A DNA stretch of 64,000 nucleotides, from contig NC_089563.1 of assembly GCF_040115645.1 (NCBI RefSeq), forward strand, positions 1,860,001 to 1,924,000, in the 5' to 3' direction. The DNA is from Euwallacea fornicatus. Lineage: Eukaryota > Arthropoda > Insecta > Coleoptera > Curculionidae. The position numbers and the translations under genes were made by a program. Of this stretch, positions 1 through 12,890 are shown piece after piece; position 1 is the first letter of the stretch; each line of letters starts with the position of its first letter. A model generated the notes under the pieces. It did no database searches. It was not told where the DNA came from and worked only from the letters and a program-made list of their open reading frames with translations.

Positions 1-2570
1 GGGTCGTATAGGATATTGTTTTTCCAATGAATACGTCATAAATCGTTATTGTTAACCCCACAAATATTTTCAGAAAAACCGGTTCAAAAACATCCACTTT
101 TCCTGGGTGATGTGTTTTTTTGCTACACACTATACAATCTTGATTAACATCTTGTTCTGTGTTGGGGAAAATGAAAATACACGTCCGCAAAGGAAAATGT
201 GCATTTTCGGACTTTTGGCGATATAATTATGTTCTTTATCATGTCCATTTCTCTCTCTATTGTAAAACTGATATGGAAAGCTCCCCTCTGGAATTTCTAA
301 AGTAACTTTAATATAAGTTTGCTGCGTCGTGCAACAGACAAAAGCAGACTATTAGGGCTTTAATTCGTTTTAATTACCGACTTTAGATCCAAATGAAAAA
401 TCCTCGAAGCTTGTCCAGAATTGCAATATATCCTTTTGTAAACAGAATCATCAGGAGACCTCTCCGGGGTAAATATTGCAGTTGTTTTATTCCAAAGGTC
501 TGCGAACCAACAAACACGAGTTCCGGAATCGTTAAATGAAGAATAAGCATTAGACATTGTTTGATTTTCTCATAAATTAGCAATTGAGAAGAGTCTGCCT
601 ACTGGGTGTTTTTTTTTTTTTTATCAATGATAACCAGTTCATGGAATCACACGAGGAAGGTACACACATTATTAGGTTTCGTCCAGCACGAACTTATTCC
701 GGATAGTAAAACATTTTCAGAAATACATGGGACAAATCCAAATCGGTCTGTTTCTAACTATTTCTGATAGTCTACAATCGGTTTTCTTCTCTGTTCGAAC
801 AGATTTATGAAATACGAAAATTGTGTGCCCGCTGGTCACTAGGGCTTATTCGTGTAATGATATTAGCGATAAGCTCTTGAGTAATGGACAGTTCCTGAGG
901 ATTAATATCGTTTCATGAAAATTTCATTCTCGAATCATTCCAGAAGATTTAGGCGAAGATAGAAAATTGTGTCAATTGCAGAGTTCACCTAGAATTCTTC
1001 TTGTTAAGAATGAGCGTCGGCGTTTCAGAGGCACAATTTTTAATGATTTTTATGTCCAATAAATCCATTACACGAACCACTGTCCACGATAAAATATTGT
1101 TAATTCCTGTTAATAGACTTTTGTGATTGGTAATCAACATTGTGATAATATTTTCGGTTCGGCGCTAGTTCGTACTCATTTTCATTAGTCGAAGGAATAA
1201 ATCATTCCTCCACCTTTTATAATCGCTGTATAGACTTTCAATAACTATAAAAATAATGGAAAATGCTAAAAAGTCTCCCGCTGCAGCTACTGGTTTGTTT
1301 ATCTGGAGGTAGAGCTAAATCCCTAAATGGAGAAATTCCGTTTATCCATTTGGGAAATTCGTTAACAAAATTGCTTGAAGCATGATATCCGGCGAAAAGG
1401 GTTTTGTTTAAAAGGTAACTTATTACTCTTTTTAAACTGTTATTTTGCATTTCTAAAGCTGTAACAAAAGTCCACCAAAGCTAATTTTTTCCCCTAAAGA
1501 GATATTTTATTTTCGCAGATTTGTCTGCTATTTGTCTCTAGCGATTCAGGAGCTTTTAAAAGTTCTTTTAGAGCCACATTTCGTAATGATGTTTCGGGAA
1601 GTTATTTTAGCCCCCATAAATTAAAATTCTTGCGTGCCAACCTTAAAAGTACCAAGAAATGGAAACAAATTAGTCGTCCCAGGGTAGTACGTACAGTGTC
1701 TAAAAAGGGATTAAGCATGTCAGAAGGGCAGTGGACGATTTTTGATTGTGAAATAGGCGCAAATAGGAGCTAAAAGGTGTTATGGTACCATCTTTTACTC
1801 TGGTTTGGCTGCCATGGATTAGTGTCTGATTTTCCAAAAAAACAGTCCTTTTTCCCAATAATCGCCGTCGCGCTGAGCGAGTTTTCGTGTTTTTATATGA
1901 GATATTTAGCAGTAACTGCGAGATATTTCTGTGAAAATTAAATGAAGAAATGTAAATATACCGCAGCGAAATGCATTTTATGACATTAAAACGTTTCTTC
2001 GGGTGTCGAGATAATTTTCTAAGTGGAACAAGACAGTAAGTAGATTGGAACTTCAAAGTAACTCGATTCTGTATGTAAATATTACGTTCCAGAGATCTGC
2101 AATTAAGAGTTAAAATTCGGGACCCGAAGCGAAGTTTGTTTGAACAAATTATGCCTTAATCAAAATTAATTAAAAAATCCCGCTCAAAACGATTGTTCTT
2201 TTAAACAATTGGATACACTGACGATTTCAAAAATCAAATAGTGCTTTGATGAAATAAATATGAATGGAACTAAAACGATTTCAGTTCGGAACTATTTTTA
2301 TTAAAAGGGATATGGCAGCATCATTCATCTCCCATATTTGCTCATTTCATGGCGTTCATGGGCAATTAAAATGAAAAATCGCGAATAAAGCCATCATTCT
2401 ACAATACACAATATTGACAAAAAAATTGAATGGAGGTGGAGTTACCTGGTGTATGATTTTTAAAGTTGTCCCTTTTGCCAGTTTAAAATATACCTAGGGT
2501 GATTCTAATTCATTCAAGCTCCCCGTATAGTAATCGTTTTGCGCCCTCTATGAAAACTGAGGAGTTGTGT
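1..2570. other. No gene recognised
   Basis: AT-rich unique-looking sequence. The longest reading frames (118 codons on the minus strand at 1700-2056 and 70 codons at 1238-1450, minus) show no domain, no signal peptide and no splice-site framing, and I treat them as chance. No terminal repeats or tandem repeats were seen. Confidence 0.5.
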
Positions 2571-2571
2571 T

Positions 2572-2690
2572 TTCTTTAAAAATATATTTTTTAGAAACAT
2601 TAAATTAAATTATTTTTAAATTTTAAATTAATTTTTTTTTAATTATTTAATATTAAAAGCGAATTTTTAAATTTAAAAAATCGCGAACTG
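2572..2690. repeat. A/T-only low-complexity tract
   Basis: About 120 bp made almost entirely of A and T, with runs of T8-T9 and alternating TTAAAT/ATTTAA words that can fold back on themselves. It looks like simple low-complexity intergenic or intronic DNA. No coding potential. Confidence 0.6.
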
Positions 2691-2699
2691 AAAAAATTC

Positions 2700-4850
2700 C
2701 CGAAGCAATTCGAGCCATTAGGAAATTATCGGTAAAATTTTCTTTTTATCAGAGTCGCATGTAAATTACGCTGAAATGGGGGAGAATCATCGATGTGGTG
2801 TACGTTCCGTGAAGATCCAACAGAGATAACAAGAATTGGGCTTCGAAGGGCGAAGCAACAAAATAAGGAGGAGCTTTAACCGTTGTTAATGAGAAAATTG
2901 CAATTATGTATGATTTAGACCGATAAAGAAAACGAGTTCTTTAATTGAGGTAAACAACTTGAATAATGGTTTAGTTTAATTTCTTTTAGTTTAGTTTCAC
3001 TATACCTACTTAAAATTTGTGTGAAAGTATGCATTAGACGAAACTAGGCATTTCTGAATTGAGTAACATTTTTTTACGAACGTCCTTATCTCAGCACGCA
3101 CCTTAAGGAGGGGAATACATAAAGCAAAGTTTTTTGGGAATTAATCTTCTTAAAATGAAAGGAAAATGTCTCTAGATTATTCTAGGAAAATTGTGCCACT
3201 AATTCGGGGTTTTCTTCTGTATAATTTCGTGCTAAATGTGCGATGGCGTCAGGTCGGCCGGAGCGTGCAAGTAGTGGAGACGCTCGGACCAGAAGAATAC
3301 AACCCCCACCTCCTTTTCCCCAAGATGTGCAAATTAACATTTTGCCGATATACGAAAGCTTGCCAGGGGAGGGTCTGATGGAAAGGTGTTTAGGGGGTCA
3401 TTCGCAAAACGTTAATTAAAGTTTGAATGCTCACATTTGGCGTTTCTCTCTCTAAAACTTTAAACTCTCTCTTTTTTGAAATCCGAAATTTTGCACGCGG
3501 TTCGCAATCACTCGATAACGCAGCAATCGATTTCGCTCAAATTTTGAGAGAACATTTTGTAAGTCATTGACCTTTGCACGAACCTCTCGAATATTTCCTG
3601 TTCGGCTCCATAAACAAATTGTCAACAGCAATTTCAAAAAAAAAAATTCTTTTTTTTGTAAAGGTCTTTTTTGAAATGTTCATAACCTTTTAGGTTGATG
3701 CAAAGCTCATTTCCAAAAATTTACGAAATTTTTTGGCACTTCTGTTGCAGATGATTTTACCAACCTCCGCAGTGTAGATTTCTGGCGAGTACGTTTTAAG
3801 CCGCCTGTGTATTACGATTAATAAATATTACAAGAAAAAAGCACTTCGTAGTTATTATAGCCAACAATAACATCGTAAAGTTGGAAATCAGAGGACGCAG
3901 TAATTTTCGAGGAAAAATTTCTTAAAAATCAAGCGTTCTATGTGTACTTTTTACCTTAAGGCAAAAGCAGATTTCTCAAAAATCACACGGTTAATTTAAA
4001 GATTAGATTTTACAAAAAAAAAATTACAAGTTTGGAGGATTTTGGTACCAAAATCGCTCGTTCTAAAGCCTCCATTTAGGTTAGAACCAGGTTTAGATAG
4101 ACACCGGAATTTTCCAGAGTTCTCGCATTTAATATTCGGATTAAAACGTAATAAATCTGCATAAAACTTGCCATCTGCTATATACTCGAGCCTGTAACAT
4201 GCGTTAGCATTAGTGAAGAACGATTAAAACTTGGTTTAGCCAATTATTTGTATTCAAAGCGAAATTCCCACTTAAGTGTTTTCCATGAAATATACAATGC
4301 GTTGCGATGTTTGCTTAAACGAAAATAGCAGAACTCCTTTTATTCGCCGATTAAATGAGCCCTATGGAGTAAATTACTCCTAAAAGGACGTTTTGAGTAC
4401 ATTAAACAGACCCGGGAATAGGAACATAAAAGGTAATAAAGCTACAACGATTATTGCATTTTCCACTAGGAAAAGTTAAAAGGAATCACGTAACAACGTG
4501 GAAAGAAAGTCATGCTTAGTTTCGGCATAGTTTGTCTTTGTCTCACCCGCATAATGTGAAACCAAGAGAATGTTGCCATCACGTAGTCGGAATATTATTG
4601 CAAAAAAGCATTGTTTTGCCACTGTTGATCGTGTTGAACTGATAATCATCATTGGGACCTGTATGCACTTTAATGACCCAAAATTCTAGAGGAATGAAAA
4701 TCTAAGAAATTTTTGCTTTTTCTCAAGACTTCGATGAAAGCATTTCAATCCGGAACACACTAAATGCAAAGTATCTTTCAAAAATATGATTTAAGATCAG
4801 ACCTCAAAGGTTGCTCTTTTTTCTTAAGCCTGAGTATATTTTTGTGTGCA
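2700..4850. other. No gene recognised
   Basis: A short plus-strand ORF (3166-3378) and a minus-strand ORF (3452-3637) have no recognisable content. The stretch around 3440-3770 has wording often seen inside mariner-type MITE arms (runs of A/T beside a 'temperature-step' mix of CGATTT and AACCTTTT words), but no paired inverted repeat was found, so no element is called. Confidence 0.4.
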
Positions 4851-5899
4851 CAGGGTGTCTTGTATTAGCGGGTCAAATCGCTAACCGGAGATTAGTTGCG
4901 CGAAAGCAATTCGACTTTCCTTATGACATCTTTTACCTTAATGCTCTCTACTCACTCCACAGGGTGTGAAATTTAGCCAAAAAAAAAACATTATTGTTAA
5001 TAAGTTGGGTGTTTCTTAACATATTTTTAAAAAATTCGCAGCGATGCATAACTTGACGATTTCTTGTGATATGCGTAAAAAAAATTCGAGAAAAAATAAT
5101 AATAATGGCGAATCGTGTGCACGTTATCCCCCTAACTTTGTTTTTGCATTCGCCAATGGTGCATCTGTTCAGTTGCTCAAACTAATTATTTTTTTATCTA
5201 GGTTTCTTCAGTCTCGTAAAATTTTTATTTGCATCTCACTTTAAAAGATATTTCAGCCAATTGCTCCCCAAAAACGTCGCTTCCGCTATTTATTTAATTA
5301 ATTAACCACGTCGGGAAGACAAAATTTCACAAATTGTTTATAACAATAGCGTTCGAGCACGTGAACGATGGCTTCTCAAGTGGAAAATCAAGCGAAACTT
5401 ACCTAAAATACCAAAACGACAATCGTCTGTGTTTTGGAACCAAGTTCTCGATATATGAAAGCCACGTGTTGGAGGGCAATAAGGTGAAGTATCCTCTAGA
5501 GTAAGCTGTAAATCAAAATTTTTCAAAAATACAGAGATCCAGATAAAGAAACAACTAATTTGAACAACTAAACAAATGACATCATTGGCGTGCACAAAAA
5601 AAAAAGTTGAAAGAAAAAACGTAAAAGGGACCCCCATTTTCTCCAATTTATCTCCAACTTTTCTTATTCGAATAATAGGAAATAGGTGCTTAGCTAAACT
5701 ATACATTACTGCAAAATTTCACTAAAACATGTTAAGAAACAACTAAGTTATTAACAAAAGTGATTTTGTTTTATTAATTTTAATACCCCATGTAGTAAGT
5801 ATAAGGCACTAAAGAAAAAAGTGATATGAGGAAAATCTAATTATTTTCTCATAAGGAATCTCCGGGTAGAAGATTGACCTACTAATACGCGACACCCTG
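4851..5899. mobile_element. Foldback/MITE-type DNA transposon with ~390-bp inverted arms
   Basis: The ends are inverted: the left end begins CAGGGTGTCTTGTATTAG at 4851 and the right end, read on the minus strand, begins CAGGGTGTCGCGTATTAG at 5899. The similarity continues inward for about 390 bp: left arm 4851-5240, right arm about 5505-5899, with long shared words such as GTTTCTTAACAT and CGCCAATG. The 260-bp centre (5245-5505) has no convincing transposase. The right end is followed by TA, the usual Tc1/mariner duplication; the left flank reads CA, so the duplication is incomplete or decayed. Two minus- and plus-strand ORFs within the arms (5044-5244, 5338-5706) are the same inverted sequence read twice and are not genes. 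Confidence 0.7.
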
Positions 5900-6990
5900 T
5901 ATAATTAAGTATCCATTTAAAAATGAAGGTTTCCAAGTCATGTTGTACGTTAATAGCATCCCATTATATAAATCTCCCGTTTTAACCCATTTTGTAATTA
6001 ATTATGTGCCTGTTTCTACAGCTTCCATTGTTTCAAAGTCTGTTCGAACATTCTTTGTTGTAAATATTTGCCTTCTATATACAAAACAAGACCTTTTTTT
6101 GTTAATTAAATAGCACTCTGATCTTCTGTCTTCTCGTTTTAGGATTTGCATGCACATTGCTAATAACTACCAGTTATTGTAAAAAAATCTTCTTTTCCTT
6201 TTATCGAATTTAGCCCCTCCACAATGCGGACTAATAAGGCTACGTAATTACTAACTGGAACTTCATTCGTGTAGAGGTAAAATTATATGGTGCGAGTGAA
6301 AAAATCCGGAAAATATATATTCTTCGTGGAAATGCGCAACAGACAAAAATATATGCGGCCTCAATTTTCATCCTCGGAAAATGTGAGGGGCCATATTCAT
6401 ACATCGCATCTAGGCTACATGTCCTAATGGGGTACCTTCGCCTGGGTTAATTAGCTGTAAAAGACTACGTGGTGGAGATTATACGGAGGAATCTGATGAA
6501 AATTGAAAGCCTTCCAAAGCAACGTAATTAATATGTTATTTATGTAAATTAAATGAGGCCAGGTCAAATCGGGGAGATGGAAGAACGTTATTGGGACGCT
6601 GAGTAATCTTGGCTATCAGTAATTTCATTTATACGAACTGACCTTAACTGACTTTGTGTTAAATAGACGGCATTTATTAGATATAATTCTTTTCGAATGT
6701 TGCTGAAGAGAAAATGCGTACATGAGCTTCTACCGGAGAATTCTACAATTCATGTTTTTGGGGCTCAAAAAGGATATATCATCTGAAAAATAATTTATTA
6801 AACTACGATCGTTAATCATTTTAAAAATCTGTTTTATGTTTTATAAAATATGACTGAATTTCAAGCCCGAACTACTTACATAAAATATCAGAGAAAGACT
6901 AAATCGCCAGAAGGGATTAGTTGAATTCCTGCATCTTTACATATACTTTCGATGCCGTTTTTTGCTCCAAAATATTATCGTACTAGATAT
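5900..6990. other. No gene recognised
   Basis: Unique-looking AT-rich spacer between two DNA transposons. No ORF above 60 codons with recognisable content and no paired repeats were seen. Confidence 0.45.
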
Positions 6991-6991
6991 A

Positions 6992-8155
6992 CAGTTTAGT
7001 AAGTTTAACTGGAACAAATTCAGTATTTACATGGCATTTGATTTTTAGCAAAATTGCTTAAACACGTCATTTTTTGTTTCACTCGATACACTTTTTGGTA
7101 GTATTCTGATGCTGCAAATGTCAACCCCTTAGCCAAGGGGACAGTTAAGTTAAAAGTTTAAGTGGAAAAGGTGGTTCAAGTGATACCTCCTTTTTAAAAA
7201 TCTTTTCAACCTGACTTTATCTGAGATAATACTTTTAATCGTAGAGAAAAGTAATACTAAAAATAAATTGTTTTCAGACGTAAATGTTCTTTATTTACTT
7301 GACTTTTTTTACGAAACTTTTCTGAATTACCACAAAATCTGAGTATTCCTTCAATGCAAACGTTAGTTCATTTCTTTTAATACAGAAAAGAAGTACTTCA
7401 CGTAAGTTATAAAATTCCTAATAATGCCTAAGTTAACTGGACTTCACAAAAGCGAAATTTTAATGATTAATGGGTACGGCGATAAAATCCGAACACAAAA
7501 TGAGAATGTTCAATTATTTTCGACAAATGCATCCTGATTTGTCACCCATTAATCAAAAGATCATAACTAAATTGGAAAAAGCTTTCGATGGATAGGAAGA
7601 AGAGACTCAACGGAATGGCCACCGAGATCTCCCGAACTCACTCCACTCGATTTCTTTTTATGGGGACGCTTGAAATCGAAGGTTCTCTATACGAAATAAC
7701 GTGATATCGACGAACTCAAAGGACGCATTAGATTAGAAATTAGGCAAATCACTTCAAATACTTTAGAAAATGTGATAGATGAGTTTTATCGCCGTTTAGG
7801 GCTGTGCCAGGCAGTCCACGGCGAATATTTCGAACAGTTCCTAAGTTGAAGGTAATAATAATTTGATTGTTTAAAATATTGCTTACTTTTAGCGTTATCT
7901 TGCTCTATGGTGAAGAGTAATATGTCAGATAAAGTCAGCTTAAAAAGATCTTTAAAATGATTTATCACTTGAACCCCCTTTTCATTGAATCTTTTAAGGG
8001 TAAGTGTCACCCCAGCTAAGGGGTTGACACTTGTGGTATTAGGTACTAGCTGAATGCGTATCGTGTAAAATAAAAATTGACGTGTTTAAAAAATTTTGCA
8101 GAAAATCAAATGCCATGTAAATACCGAATTTATTCCAGTTAAAGTTGCCACACTG
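6992..8155 (+). mobile_element. Mariner-like element with ~300-bp terminal inverted repeats, internally deleted
   Basis: The left end (6992) and the right end (8155, minus strand) share CAGT-G---A--TTTAACTGGAA and then match for roughly 300 bp (left arm to ~7290, right arm from ~7850), including ACATGGCATTTGATTTT. TA flanks both sides (6990-6991 and 8156-8157), as expected for Tc1/mariner insertion. Between the arms only the last ~85 codons of a transposase remain (separate entry). The 1.16-kb length against the usual 1.3 kb or more with short ends means most of the coding part is gone while the ends have been kept. Confidence 0.8.
7595..7849 (+). pseudogene. C-terminal remnant of mariner-like transposase
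   Basis: One frame reads EWPPRSPELTPLDFFLWGRL, the block around the third catalytic residue of mariner-like transposases (WPxRSPxLTPLDFFLWG), then a tail with IDELKGRIR and HGEYFEQFLS before TGA at 7847-7849. A TAA interrupts the frame shortly after the LYTK residues. Everything upstream of the WPPRSP block is missing: no HTH domain and no first or second catalytic Asp. It sits between the long inverted arms of the 6992-8155 element and must be non-functional. The family is recognised from the motif; the exact subfamily is not. Confidence 0.75.
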
Positions 8156-8157
8156 TA

Positions 8158-10555
8158 TGTATGTCGAACAATGTCGAGTGAGATGTCTGGTATGTTGATT
8201 AGATAGGTAGTGGTAGGCTAAGAATAATTATGGTCGAGACACGGTATTTTCGCCATGTAACCAAGGCTTAGTAATAAACGGAAATATGTACTTTTATCAT
8301 CGTGTGGTCGTAGTACCGCTGCTATAGTTCGACTTAACCTTCGAACCGATCATGGCAAACGGTAGTCATCATCATATCCGGATAATTTATGTACAGAGCC
8401 TCGAAAAAGATTTTTTTTTTTTTGTGTTATTAATTTGTATTGTTCGATATAGTTTTCTTTTGTATTCCCAGAGGATAAAATATAATTCCAAGTAAATTGA
8501 TAGAAAAAAGGCCATTTTTAGAAGCTTTTAATCAATCACTTTGATCTTCATTAAATTTTGAAAGGTCTATTAACACCATTACATGAGGAAAAAAAGTAAT
8601 TGAAAGTAGAGTATTAATGAAACTTGTCAAAGAGTCAAGAATACAAATTAACCATTTCCATGGGTTTACGCCAGATTAATCCATCCCAGCACTGTTATTT
8701 TGTTGTAACTTTCCAATTTGCTGAAAATAGCCCTGATCAAGAGCATTGGGGATTAATTGGATTTACCTGGATAAGTTCAATTTTCTAGATAATTGGAAGA
8801 GCGAAAAAATTTGTTTCAAATAAAATAAATATAGAGATTCTTTATGCTAACAAATAATGTATTTTGCTCCACGCTACACTAAGAATCTTCTCTGACTTGG
8901 TTAAATGCATCTATGAAAAAATCCATTTATAGATTAGATGGAACTAGAGGCTTCTTTCAGTACTTCGTTGATTTGTCTTCATAGGTTTTCATTGGAGCGC
9001 ATTGGGGACACGTGTTTGAAGTTTTCGTGCTCGAATGGGTTATTTATGAATGTATCAATTACGATTGATATAAATATTGTATAACCAATGAAACGGCTCG
9101 TTAATGTAATAATCTTTACATGTGGCAGCAATTTTGATTGGGTTACGATTACATTTCAAACAAAATTAGGTAAATCAATTAATGTTATGTGAACTCTATT
9201 TGGCTTGATATGCAGTAGATGCGTTGCTAAAAAATGCCACACTCCTTGCAACAGATCAGAAAAACTTATCGGTTCATATAAATGTACAAGAAGATTAAAG
9301 GCGCACGAGAAATGATTTTCGTAGTCTCAAATTTTCTCTAAAAACGTATGAGCCCTCTCAAAAATACCAACCGACACTTTCCCTAACTCAAGAAAAACTT
9401 TAATCTGAACCTTATAAAATATTTCTTGGTGATTTTTCAAAGGCCATAATTAGATATACTGCGTGTACGTAAAGTATGGAATTAATTCATTTTCTCGGGC
9501 AGGAATGAATATAGTCGTCGACTTTAGTTTAAAATTCCAGATATATTGGCTGGATAATATCAACTGTGACGTCTTCATTGGCCTAGATGTGACGTTAGTG
9601 TTAATTTTTTTTAATGGTAATTGCTGTTTTCAATGATTTTGTGTTAAAGTGCGTGCTTTTTCACGTACGAAATATAACATTTTTTATTATGTTATATAGC
9701 AGATTTTTTGATAAATTCCTCGAAAACTAATTTCCGCTCGGATATTTGTTGCTAAATAAAACATACATCTTCTGTTGCGTTTACGATCTATCACGGCACC
9801 TAATCATCATAAAAATTTCAATTCATCGTACTCTGAATACATGCATTGTAATACAATTTTTTTTTTTTTAATTAAACCTTCACTAAGTCAAAGTAACGCT
9901 TAGAAACGTGAAAATTAAAATATTATTGGTATGTTTTGTATTAAACGAATGAAAACATCTCTTCTATGTATGTACAAATAAACAGGCCTACCAAATGAAT
10001 CAACAGACGATTACCCGATCCGTTTAGTGAAAGTCCATATTTTATCATTAGACACCCCGAGGAAAAACGTGATTTGAGAATTTATCAAGGAATTTGTTAT
10101 ATAACGTAGAAAAAATGTATGTCTAATACGTAAAACCTGCGCCCTTTCTCATGAAATTGTCAAAAGCAGGGGTTATAATTTAAACAATTTAATATTAACT
10201 TCATAACTGGAATAATAATGACGTCACAGCTAATATTATTCAAACCAAAATATGTGCAAATTTAAATTTAAGTCAACGTATCCCCACATTAAAAATTTTT
10301 TTAAGTTCAGACCGAGAAAATACATCCAAGAAATGATAAAAATATGATGGTACGTAATGAAATCATAACCGCCAAGGCCGTAAAATATTTCCGATGTCTA
10401 AGCTAGCGGACCAAACGGGTATTGCTTCAGTCTCGGTTGCGAAACGATGAATATTTGAGGCGCGCCGCTACTTCGCGCAGAGACCGGTACTCGTAGGGGT
10501 ATGGAAACTAGAAACAGTGGCGCCGACGAAGGGCGGCTTTGAAGACTTCTTGAAA
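8158..10555. other. No gene recognised
   Basis: AT-rich DNA without recognisable coding sequence. A local GC-rich stretch at about 10385-10530 (with GGCGCGCCGC) is unlike its surroundings; it directly precedes the transposase remnant at 10560 and could belong to that element's 5' end. Confidence 0.4.
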
Positions 10556-10559
10556 ATTT

Positions 10560-11556
10560 AAACAAATAGACGGTGACGACAGAGATGTTATTCGAAGAAT
10601 TATCTACAATTTTTATAAAGAAACTATGATACCTACACTAGAAATGATTCGAGAAAAGTTAAGTAACTACTCACATTATAAATATAATTTTTTTACCACA
10701 TTGCGAGCTATTATAATGGAAAACGGCTTTAAAAATAAACAAAAAATCGATATCAATGGTGGTAATGGAGTTGCTAGGAATAGTTGGTTTGCGGGGAGAA
10801 TATTTACGTAAAATAACGAAATATCGACTATTAGGAAGACGTATAATTTATTTAGATGAAACGTGGTTCGATACTCACGATATGATTAAATGTGGTTGGG
10901 TAGATAACTAGAAAAATTGTGGTTTAGATACTCCATGTTCGAGAGGCAAACAAATTATTATTCTGCACGCTGACAGTGAAAATGGATATTTGCCAAAGGG
11001 TTGTTGTTGTCCGCTAAAAATATAACCCAATTCTCTGCTGATTACCGTGAACACATGGCCGATCAACTAATTGAAAAATAGATCACTGAGCAACTACTAC
11101 CAAACATCCCCCCTAACTCAGCCATTGTGATGGCCAATGTCCCTTATCATTCCGGGTAATTAGTCAAGATCCCCAATAATAGTATATAGGAACACGACAT
11201 AATCAACTTTACAAAGGACAAATGTATATATTCGAGAAAAAAAACAGCAAAAAATAATTATTAGACATTATTATGTTTATTAGACTTTATTAAGTCTTTA
11301 AATTTTAAAAATCAGTATAAGGACCAACAATTTTGGGGTTATCGCGCTATTATTGCATTTTTAATCCAATGGGGGGATCATGGAAAAATGATTATGAAAG
11401 ATTTATCGTATTTTTTGAAAATATTCGGTGGATGATAAGTAAATTAGATAACATAGTGTGGAAAATTCGTGTGTCCCTTCTGTTGCCTCAATAATTATTC
11501 AGCCGGGCATCGATAGTGACTCCACTGATGATGAGAATGATGAAACTCGTATTTAA
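10560..11556 (+). pseudogene. Decayed DDE transposase of the Tc1/mariner (DDE_3-like) type
   Basis: Conceptual pieces in three frames line up with one insect transposase family. First comes a helix-rich N-terminal part (RIIYNFYKETMIPTLEMIRE, from ~10590). Then comes IIYLDETWFDTHDM with GWVDN, carrying the first catalytic Asp, and then SRGKQIIILHADSENGY. After that are YYREHM, LLPNIPPNSAIVMANVPYHS and finally QPGIDSDSTDDEN before a stop at 11554-11556. The second catalytic position, normally Asp in a V-x-D-N-A-P-Y-H-type motif, reads Ala here (VMANVPYHS). There are several stops (after WVDN and after LIEK) and frame changes. The region after VPYHS that should hold the third acidic residue is badly eroded. 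No clear terminal repeats were found. Family assignment is from motif memory and fairly safe; it is certainly inactive. Confidence 0.7.
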
Positions 11557-11559
11557 ATT

Positions 11560-12225
11560 GAAATAAAAAATAATATGTACATGGGCCTCTTATGGGGGTG
11601 TGATAACCTGATGGAGAAGCGAGGGGGGTTCAATTAAGAATAAGTTGCGGTTTGGAATGGTCAATAGCAATAAATAAGCAGGTTTTTCAGTTTTATTTTA
11701 CAAGCGTAGATATAGGGTGAAAAAACCTTATTGAGTTGTTATTGATCGAATATTCATTAAATTTGCAGGGTGGGCGTAGGGGGGTTCGGCCACTCTGAAC
11801 ATGGTACGAAAACATTTCTAAATGTTTTAAACAGGTTTTCGAAAATAGACAATTTTTTGCTTTCACTCGGTATATAAGTGAAAAGATATAAATAAAGCTT
11901 TGGGTTTTAATTGGCCACAAAAGGAAGCAACTTTTTTCATATTATTTCACATCTCGATCAGTTCAAAATATCCTTATAAGTGCCCCATGCGTGTGCTTCA
12001 CGTTAAACTGGATACACCACTGCGAGCTAAGTACAAAGGGTGGTGAGCTCAGAAAAGTAAAATTCTCATCCAGTTCTGAAGTGCGGATAATCTCCACAGA
12101 ATTCCGGACCGAAGACATCAGAGATTGTTTAAGATACAGTTAGTCATCAGACACTAAATCAAATGTTACCTCTTAAATGATAATAGAGTCGCTACTTCTT
12201 GGGTAACATATGCGAAAGAATCTAT
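11560..12225. other. No gene recognised
   Basis: Spacer between two transposase remnants. The minus-strand ORF at 11693-11920 has no recognisable content. Parts of 11930-12225 may be the eroded N-terminal half of the next mariner-like remnant, but I cannot show it. Confidence 0.4.
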
Positions 12226-12229
12226 TCAT

Positions 12230-12545
12230 TCTTCGCCAAGGGGCATTTTACTACCAGATGATTTGCGTGCTTTATGGTTCCAATAAAATGGCTGTCCGGC
12301 TCATAACACCCGAATCGAAATGGAATTTCCCGAGAACAGTTTCGAGACACGAATATTTCCATGATCGGTAAAGTTGCCTGGGCAGCTGGATCTGCGGAAA
12401 TTATGGTATATCGCTGGACTTTTATTTATGGCATTATGTGAAAAATGAGGTGTCCGAGTTTGAGTCACCAGAAAATTGAGAAGTATTGGAAAATAGAATA
12501 AGGGATGTATTAGGGTCTATAAACCACAATGCCTCGGGGAGGGTT
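12230..12545 (+). pseudogene. Mariner-like transposase fragment
   Basis: Pieces in shifting frames give NGCPAHNTRI, which matches the second catalytic block of mariner-like transposases (usually QxDGxPAHxxR; the Asp is lost behind a stop), followed by FPRTVSRHEYF and then LDFYLWHYVKNEV with ENRIRDVLGSINHNA, the block after the third catalytic Asp. Several stops and at least two frame changes break it. It is one more degraded copy of the superfamily that fills this window. No paired ends were found, though a minus-strand copy of a mariner-type arm lies just downstream at about 12640-12720. Confidence 0.5.
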
Positions 12546-12851
12546 GCATTATAAAGTTTTTTTTTTAAGTGTAGAAAATAGTAATATATTACGTACAAAT
12601 TTCACTTGCAAAACAACTTTGGCGCTTAAAGCAATAGAAAAGAAAAAAAAAGAGTGCCAGAGGACACCGAACATCGTCATGCTTGGTCTTTTGAAAAACC
12701 TTCGAGGAACGTCCCCATGGGCGAAAGATGTACGGCGGACCTGAAATCCGTAATTTTCATTAGTTGAAATTTTCCATTTTAGAAATTCAAACAAATGAAA
12801 AATGGTAGCCGAAACCGATTTTGAAAAGTTTTAATAAACTTATATTTTTAT

Positions 12852-12890
12852 TATATACTTATACTTATACTTATACTTATACTTATATAT
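12852..12890. repeat. Hexanucleotide microsatellite (ACTTAT)n
   Basis: About five uninterrupted copies of a 6-bp ACTTAT unit inside AT-rich DNA. Simple sequence, no function inferred. Confidence 0.85.

Noticed and set aside
1700..2056. 118-codon minus-strand ORF
   Set aside because: No motif, no splice sites or composition support; expected by chance in 64 kb.
3440..3800. Possible MITE
   Set aside because: Wording resembles mariner-type arms, but no inverted partner or TA-flanked ends were found.
5338..5706. 122-codon minus-strand ORF
   Set aside because: It lies in the right arm of a foldback element and its mirror in the left arm is broken; no domain.
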